From Monarcha castaneiventris obscurior (Eukaryota > Chordata > Aves > Passeriformes > Monarchidae): 64,000 nt of DNA. The translations under genes were made by a program, and so were the position numbers. The DNA is taken from NCBI GenBank assembly GCA_026261815.1, contig JAMPIT010000269.1, positions 186,001-250,000 of the forward strand, read 5' to 3'. Every line of letters begins with the position of its first letter. Within the stretch, counting starts at the first letter, position 1. Below are positions 57,945 to 64,000 of this stretch, piece by piece. The notes beneath the pieces were generated by a model. The model had not been told where the DNA came from. It did no database searches and saw only the letters and a list, made by a program, of their open reading frames with translations.

Positions 57945-59197
57945 GCACCCGGGGCTGGATGGAGCGGGATTGATCCCGGGATGGGGATCCGTGGGCACCT
58001 GGCACAGGATGGAGCGGGATTGATCCCGGGATGGGGATCCGTGGGCGCCTGGCACAGCATGGAGTGGGATTGATCCCGGGATGGGGATCCGTGGGCACCT
58101 GGCACAGCATGGAGTGGGATTGATCCCGGGATGGGGATCCGTGGGCACCCGGGGCTGGATGGAGTGGGATTGATCCCGGGATGGGGATCCGTGGGCACTC
58201 AGGGCTGGATGGAGTGGGATTGATCCCGGGATGGGGATCCGTGGGCGCCTGGCACAGGATGGAGCGGGATTGATCCCGGGATGGGGATCCGTGGGCACCT
58301 GGCACAGCATGGAGTGGGATTGATCCCGGGATGGGGATCCGTGGGCACCTGGCACAGCATGGAGTGGGATTGATCCCGGGATGGGGATCCGTGGGCACCT
58401 GGCACAGGATGGAGTGGGATTGATCCCGGGATGGGGATCCGTGGGCACCTGGCCAGGATGGAGCGGGATTGATCCCGGGATGGGGATCCGTGGGCGCCTG
58501 GCACAGGATGGAGTGGGATTGATCCCGGGATGGGGATCCGTGGGCACCCGGGGCTGGATGGAGCGGGATTGATCCCGGGATGGGGATCCGTGGGCACCTG
58601 GCACAGGATGGAGCGGGATTGATCCCGGGATGGGGATCCGTGGGCACCTGGCACAGCATGGAGTGGGATTGATCCCGGGATGGGGATCCGTGGGCACCTG
58701 GCACAGCATGGAGTGGGATTGATCCCGGGATGGGGATCCGTGGGCACCTGGCACAGCATGGAGTGGGATTGATCCCGGGATGGGGATCCGTGGGCGCCTG
58801 GCACAGCATGGAGTGGGATTGATCCCGGGATGGGGATCCGTGGGCACCTGGCACAGCATGGAGTGGGATTGATCCCGGGATGGGGATCCATGGGCGCCTG
58901 GCACAGGATGGAGCGGGATTGATCCCAGGTTGGGGATCCGTGGGCACCTGGCACAGCATGGAGTGGGATTGATCCCGGGATGGGGATCCATGGGCGCCTG
59001 GCACAGGATGGAGCGGGATTGATCCCGGGTTGGGGATCCGTGGGCACCTGGCACAGCATGGAGTGGGATTGATCCCGGGATGGGGCTCCGTGGGCACCCG
59101 GCACAGGATGGAGCGGGATTGATCCCGGGATGGGGATCCGTGGGCACCTGGCACAGGATGGAGCAGGATTGATCCCGGGATGGGGCTCCGTGGGCAT
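57945..59197. repeat. Minisatellite, 50-bp unit, ~25 copies
   Basis: Exact 50-bp period (57971, 58021, 58071) carrying gggattgatcccgggatggg, gatccgtgggcacctggcac and agcatggagt. Two or three unit types alternate (cacagcatggagt, cacaggatggagc, ggggctggatgg). Because 50 is not a multiple of three and the unit has no stop on -, all three - frames are open (500, 428 and 359 codons). Not genes. Confidence 0.97.
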
Positions 59198-59332
59198 GGA
59201 CAGAACATCCCTGGCCTCGTGTGGTGCTTTAGCTCGGGCAGGACAGGGGGTGGCCTTGGAGAGACACCCCAGGGACAAAGTGTCCGTGGCAGGAGGAGCT
59301 GCACCCTTGGGATGGCCGGAGGAGGGGTCCTG
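59198..59332. other. Unique spacer
   Basis: GC-rich sequence between the 50-bp array and CR1. It may contain further diverged CR1. Confidence 0.4.
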
Positions 59333-59893
59333 GGGCTGCTGTGTCCAGTTCTGGGACCCTCAGGAGGGGCTGGAGAGAATCCAGGGGAGGGAACGGAGCT
59401 GGGAAGGGGCTGGAGCCCCAGGAGAGGCTGAGGGAGCTGGGAAAGGGGCTGAGCCTGGAGAAAAGGGGGATCAGGGATGGGTTATGGGCTTGGAGAGTGT
59501 CCAGGGATGGGGAGTTCCTGAGGGGGCTGGAAAGGGGCTCAGCCTGGAGAAAAGGGGGCTCAGGGGGGACCTTGTGGCTCTGCACAAGTCCCTGACAGGA
59601 GGGGGCAGCCGGGGGGGGTCGGGCTCTGCTCCCAGGGAACAGGGACAGGAGGAGAGGGAACGGCCTCAGGCTGGGCCAGGGGAGGCTCAGGGTGCACAGC
59701 AGCAGGAATTTCCTCATGGAAAGGGAGCTCAGGCCTTGGAACTGCCCAGGGAGGTTTGGAGAGCCCATCCCTGGGGGTGTCCAAGGAATGATGGAAGTGG
59801 CACTCAGTGACAAGGTGGGGATCGGGCACAGCTTGGACTCAGTGATCCTGGAGGGCTTTTCCAAGCTGAACAATTCCATGACCCTGTGATTCT
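59333..59893 (+). mobile_element. CR1 LINE 3' portion with internal duplication
   Basis: Begins ggctgctgtgtccagttctg, continues gaggctgagggagctggg, cctggagaaaagggg, ccttgtggctctgcacaagt, gctcccagggaacaggg, aatttcctcatggaaaggg and ggtgtccaaggaatgatgg, and ends tccatgaccctgtgattctg. The segment agcctggagaaaaggggg occurs twice, 89 bp apart (59452 and 59541). The CR1 at 30222-30835 has it three times. 5'-truncated. Confidence 0.93.
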
Positions 59894-60024
59894 GGAGCCG
59901 CTGTTTTTGAGCTGCGACCTTTGCATGTGAGTCCGACTCGATTTATTGGAGCCGTAACTCCCGTTTATGGATCCTGCCCTGTGATTTTGGGCTGGGCCCC
60001 ACATTTATGGAACCAACCCTGCGC
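59894..60024. other. Unique spacer
   Basis: Short mixed-composition sequence between two CR1 copies in opposite orientation. Confidence 0.4.
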
Positions 60025-60560
60025 ATTTAGAATCCTTCAATCCCAAAAGGGCTCGGGCTGGAAGGAACCTTAAATCCCATCCCATCCCATCCCATTGATC
60101 CCATCCCATTGATCATATCCCATTGATCCCATCCCATCCCATTGATCCCATCCCATCCCATCCCATCCCATCCCATCCCATCCCATCCCATCCCATCCCA
60201 TCCCATCCCATCCCATCCCATCCCATCCCATCCCATTGATCCCATCCCACCCATCCATGCCCAGGGACACCTCCCACTATCCCAGGTTGCTCCAGCCCGG
60301 CCTTGGGCACTTCCAGGGATCCCAGGGGCAGCCACAGCTGCTCTGGGAATTCCATCCCAGCCCCTCCCCACCCTCGCAGCCAGGAATTCCTCCCACATAT
60401 CTGAGCTAAATTTCCCCTCTTTCCGTTTGAATCCACTGCTCCTTGTCCTGGCACTAAAATTCCCGAGGAAAAGTCCCTCTCCCTCTTCCCTGCACCCCCT
60501 TCAGACCCCTCTGGAAGGTGCTGGGAGGCAGGAAAGTCGCTGTTTGAGGCAGATCCTCAA
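60025..60560 (-). mobile_element. CR1 LINE 3' portion interrupted by a pentamer expansion
   Basis: In reverse complement this is a CR1 3' end. On + it reads gggctggaaggaaccttaaa, [pentamer block], tgcccagggacacctcccac, caggttgctccagcccggcc, ttgggcacttccagggatcc, ccaggaattcctccc, ctctttccgtttgaatccac, ccttgtcctggcact and aaaagtccctctcc. The pentamer block replaces the normal few C-rich bases near the 3' end. Confidence 0.93.
60076..60245. repeat. Pentanucleotide (cccat)n inside CR1
   Basis: About 165 bp of cccat units, pure in 60141-60235, with tgatcccat variants at both edges. The - frame reads Gly-Met-Gly-Trp-Asp repeats and is an artefact. Confidence 0.97.
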
Positions 60561-61112
60561 ATTTCAGCCACACCTCGTGCTTTTGAGCCGGAGATTGAGC
60601 ATTTAGGGAGATATTTGGGGTCATCCAGCCCCTGTCCCCCTCATCCCTGTCCCCAGCACCTCTTCCCAGCTTTCCCTTCGCTTCCCAGGAGGAAGCAGCA
60701 GGTTCCTCGAGGACACCAGGGCCCGTCACAAGCTGCTCTTTTATTTTTTCCACTTCTCTGGCGAGAGGATCTCGAGGTTTTTTCAGCGTGGGGAGGATTT
60801 ATTTGCGTTTATTTCCATCTCCTCACCCCCCCCCTCTCCCCGCCCAAGTCGTGCTATTAAAAAAATAAATAATTCATGGAGTAGTTGTTCACCCCATCAG
60901 GAATTCGGGGGCCGAGCCAGACCAGGAGTGCAGCAGGGTCTGCAGCAATTCATTAATGGCCCATTCTGTGTTTCCTTTCCCCTTTAAAACCCCAGTGGAG
61001 TTACCTTGGTAATAATAAAGTGCACGATTCCAGGAGGGAGGGAACAGGTTCTTATTTGGATTAAACGGATTTCTCCTCCTCCTCCCCTCTTTTACCCCTT
61101 TTTTATTCCTGC
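60561..61112. other. Unique segment
   Basis: Non-repetitive. 60930-61030 is balanced (caattcattaatggcccatt, ggtaataataaagtgcacg) and may be conserved. No exon was recognised. Confidence 0.4.
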
Positions 61113-61275
61113 CAATTTCAAAAAAAAAAAAAAAAAAAAATTTGTTTAGGGGGTAGGAAAAAAAAAAAAAAAGAATTATAAGCAAATGCTAAGGTTGGAA
61201 AGGAGAGGAAAAAAAATGTGAAAAAAAGCACATTTTTTTCCAGGGAGGGGAGAAAATGCCTTTGGAAGTGTTCTA
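61113..61275. repeat. A-rich tracts
   Basis: A-runs at 61119-61140 and 61158-61172 and a looser A-rich part to about 61225. Confidence 0.85.
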
Positions 61276-61410
61276 TGCAAAGAGATGCCGGGGGGCACGA
61301 GATATCAAAGAAAATATAATACACCCAGGTTAAAACTAATGATTGCCATATAATTAGATGTGAAGCATTGTGCTATAAATGTGTATTCTTCAGCGTGCTG
61401 TGATTTTACT

Positions 61411-61446
<36 letters not shown>

Positions 61447-61720
61447 AAGACAGAAAAACACAGAACCCAGCAACATACTATAAAAAGCACTCTGTTGACT
61501 TTTCGGCTGTTTAGTATTCCTTGGCCGTACTCCCCCGGGAGTATGTAATTAGTGCTTTATGAAGAGTGCATTTAAAGCAGTTTAATATTCACCTCATTCA
61601 GTCTGAAACAATGTGATCACTGCTTAGACAAATCACTGCTCCTCACTGACATCCTCTGTCAGAACATTACCTCTGAAAAGACCTTTCAAGAGGCTCCGAT
61701 GTTAATTAGTTGTCTGTCAT
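61276..61720. promoter_or_regulatory. Candidate conserved non-coding element (61.5 kb island)
   Basis: About 440 bp of balanced unique DNA containing a (ga)n run (61417-61441). Words include taaaactaatgattgccata, taattagatgtgaagc, gtatgtaattagtgc, aagcagtttaatattcacc and gatgttaattagttg. A perfect 7-bp-arm inverted repeat lies at 61528-61543. Shares aattagtgct with the 57.6 kb island. Function inferred. Confidence 0.45.
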
Positions 61721-61811
61721 GGATAAACAGAGCAGTGAGCAGAAGGCCACAGACACACAGGGAAATACTGGGAATGCTCTGGGATTTTTTTTTTTTTTTT
61801 CCCTTCTTCAT

Positions 61812-61844
<33 letters not shown>

Positions 61845-62039
61845 TCGTGAAAATTCCTGGCTTTCTCCCCCGGCTTTGAGGAGTTTGGCGTGGCCTGGAG
61901 TGGAGCCCGGGGTTTTCCCGGGGTTTTGGGATGCTGGGAGAGTTTGGCAGTGCCAGAGAGGCGCTGGCGGATCCCAAAGGGATCCAGGAGCAGCCTCTGC
62001 TCGGGGTCAGGCACCTGCTGAGCTTCCCTGCTGTGCCTC
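61721..62039. other. Unique sequence with T-run and (tc)n
   Basis: T-run at 61786-61800 and (tc)n at 61812-61838. The rest is unique GC-rich DNA. Confidence 0.6.
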
Positions 62040-63115
62040 AAAGTGGGAACATCCCAGTGCCACATCCCAGGCAACATTCCAGGGCTATATCCCAGTGATA
62101 TATCCCAGTGTCATATCCCAGTGTTATATCCCAGCCCTGTGTCCCAGTACATCCCAATCATGAATCCCAGCTGTGCATCCCAGCCCTACATCCCAATCCT
62201 GAATCCCAGCCCTACATCCCAGTCCCAAACGTGCATCCCAATCCTGCATCCCAATCCTGAATCCCAACCCTGCATCCCAATCCTGAATCCCAGCCCTGCA
62301 TCCCAATCCTGAATCCCAATCCTGCATCCCAATCCTGAATCCCAGCCCTTCATCTCAACCCTGTATCCCAGTGCTGTATCCCAGTCCCAAATGTGTGTCC
62401 CAGTCCTGCATCCCAACCCTGCATCCCAATCCTGAATCCCAGCCCTGCATCCCAACCCTGCATCCCAATCCTGAATCCCAACCCTGCATCCCAATCCTGA
62501 ATCCCAGCCCTGCATCCCAGCCCTGCATCCCAATCCTGAATCCCAGCCCTTCATCTCAGCTCTGTGTCCCAGTGCTGTATCCCAGTCCCAAATGTGTGTC
62601 CCAGTCCTGCATCCCAGCCCTGCATCCCAATCATGAATCCCAAATGTGTGTCCCAGTCCTGCATCCCAGCCCTGCATCCCAGCCCTGCATCCCAATCCTG
62701 AATCCCAGTCCTGCATCCCAGCCCTACATCCCAATCCTGAATCCCAACCCTGCATCCCAGCCCTACATCCCAATCCTGATTCCCAGCCCTTCATCTCAGC
62801 CCTGTGTCCCTGTGCTATGTCCCAATCCTGCATCCTGGGCCCTCATCCCAGTGCTGTATCCCAGTCCCAAATGTGCATCCCAGTCCTGCATCCCAGTGCT
62901 GTATCCCAGTCCCAAATGTGCATCCCAGTCTCAAATGTGTATCCCAGTCCCAAATGTGTATCCCAGTCCTGCAACCCAGTGCTGTATCCCAGTGCTGTAT
63001 CCCAGTCCCAAATGTGTATCCCAGTCCTGCATCCCAGTGCTGTATCCCAGTGCTGTATCCCAGTGCTGTATCCCAGTCCCAAATGTGTATCCCAGCCCTG
63101 CATCCCAGCCCTACA
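62040..63115. repeat. Minisatellite, 13-bp unit
   Basis: About 80 copies of catcccagccctg and variants catcccaatcctg, aatcccaaccctg and tatcccagtgctg. Alternation of variants gives higher-order blocks that carry cccaaatgtgtgtcccag at intervals (for example 62386, 62588 and 62641). Both strands have long artefactual frames (342 and 215 codons). Confidence 0.96.
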
Positions 63116-63504
63116 TCCCCCTTTTTTGCACCCCAAAGAGGTTCTTTATCCATTCCAAGAGACTCTTCCCACTCTCCATCGTGCATAAAATGTTGGATAA
63201 TGGTGATCACCTCATCCCTCCTACTCCTGGCTTTAATTTCTCAGGAAAACCCAGCAGATTTGGGGCAGCTCCGGCCCAGCCATGCCTCTCTCACCCCCAT
63301 CCAGCCACGTCCCTGTGGGATGCTCCCCCTGCCTCCTGTGGGCTTCCAGCCCTGATTCCTCCTTCCCTGGAGCAACTCCTTCCCTGCGCCCGTCCCTGAG
63401 CCCTTCCCGTGTCCCTCTGGGTGTTCCTGGTGGTGCAAGGTGGGCTTGAGGCACCGTCCCAGGAGCTGCTCGTGGCTCCTCCAGATCCTCCAGTGGTTTG
63501 GATG
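63116..63504. other. Unique spacer
   Basis: Non-repetitive. The part 63175-63240 is of mixed composition. No exon was recognised. Confidence 0.4.
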
Positions 63505-64000
63505 GGGGGGCTTGGAGCCACAGGAATCCCGTTCCCAAACCCCATCTGGCTGCTTCCAGCTTCTTGGGAGCCAAATCCAGGAAATCCAGCACTTCCCAGG
63601 GCTGGGGGAGCCGCTCGCTCCTCGCTGAGGTGTTTAAGCTCAGGCGAGGCCCAGCTCTGTCCTTGGAGGGCTTGGAGCCACAGGAATCCCATTCCCAAAC
63701 CCCATCTGGCTGCTCCCAGCTTCTCGGGAGCCAAATCAAGGAAATCCAGCACTTCCCAGGGCCGGGGGAGCCGCTCATTCATCGCTGAGGTGTTTAAGGC
63801 TCAGGCGAGGCCCAGCTCTGTCCTTGGAGGGCTTGGAGCCACAGGAATCCCGTTCCCAAACCCCATCTGGCTGCTCCCAGCTTCTTGGGAGCCAAATCCA
63901 GGAAATCCAGCACTTCCCAGGGCTGGGGGAGCCGCTCGCTCCTCGCTGAGGTGTTTAAGGCTCAGGCGAGGCCCAGCTCTGTCCTTGGAGGGCTTGGAGC
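63505..64000. repeat. 161-bp tandem repeat, at least 3 copies, runs off the window
   Basis: cttggagccacaggaatccc begins copies at 63511, 63671 and 63832, and a fourth begins at 63993 (spacing 160, 161, 161). Each copy also has ccaaaccccatctggctgct and gccgctcgctcctcgctgag. Copies are over 90 percent alike by eye, so the array is young and continues beyond 64000. Confidence 0.96.

Noticed and set aside
57802..59304. 500-codon open frame on -
   Set aside because: All three - frames of the 50-bp array are open, so openness carries no coding information.

Overview
This is vertebrate nuclear DNA, most probably from a songbird or another bird, and probably from a GC-rich microchromosome. The evidence is several unmistakable avian CR1 LINE 3' ends, no mammalian SINEs, a very dense load of GC-rich minisatellites, and one spliced exon of a PEBP-family gene. 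The species and chromosome are inferred, not read directly.

Only one protein-coding segment can be supported: a 99-bp exon at 40185-40283 on the + strand. It encodes a phosphatidylethanolamine-binding-protein core (DPDSP ... [10 protein letters not shown]) that fits PEBP4 best. The rest would be intron and flanking intergenic DNA of that locus. In human, PEBP4 has very long introns and lies beside the EGR3 regulatory desert. No other exon, tRNA, rRNA or microRNA was recognised. The many long open reading frames (up to about 600 codons) are artefacts of stop-free tandem repeats.

Layout. About 22-23 kb, roughly a third of the window by adding my array boundaries, is tandem repeat in more than twenty unrelated arrays. 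Their periods are about 5, 6, 10, 13, 16, 18, 19, 20, 21, 30, 32, 35, 37, 39, 50, 52, 74, 80, 86, 95, 143 and 161 bp. The largest are 157-1245, 1899-3222, 4728-5765, 11846-13150, 16640-17990, 18743-21660 (two blocks), 26531-27470, 31361-33920, 42375-43590, 50470-51700, 54700-55750, 56166-57350, 57945-59197, 62040-63115 and 63505-64000. The last one runs off the end.

Between the arrays lie CR1 fragments (9015, 14605, 30222, 37318, 46688, 46880, 59333 and 60025) and a possible LTR remnant near 6.8-7.2 kb. There are also AT-richer, non-repetitive islands that look like conserved non-coding elements (8.5, 27.7, 34.0, 38.4, 41.0, 44.1, 48.0, 57.6 and 61.4 kb). Conservation itself cannot be seen from one sequence.

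The observations most worth following up are: an unnamed dispersed repeat with three copies (24.5, 25.8 and 28.6 kb); a pair of diverged, same-orientation copies of an otherwise unique element 3.9 kb apart (50.05 and 53.97 kb); CR1 copies carrying two or three tandem copies of an internal 89-90 bp segment; and the homeodomain-site-rich islands around the PEBP4 exon. I found no convincing new multi-gene system.
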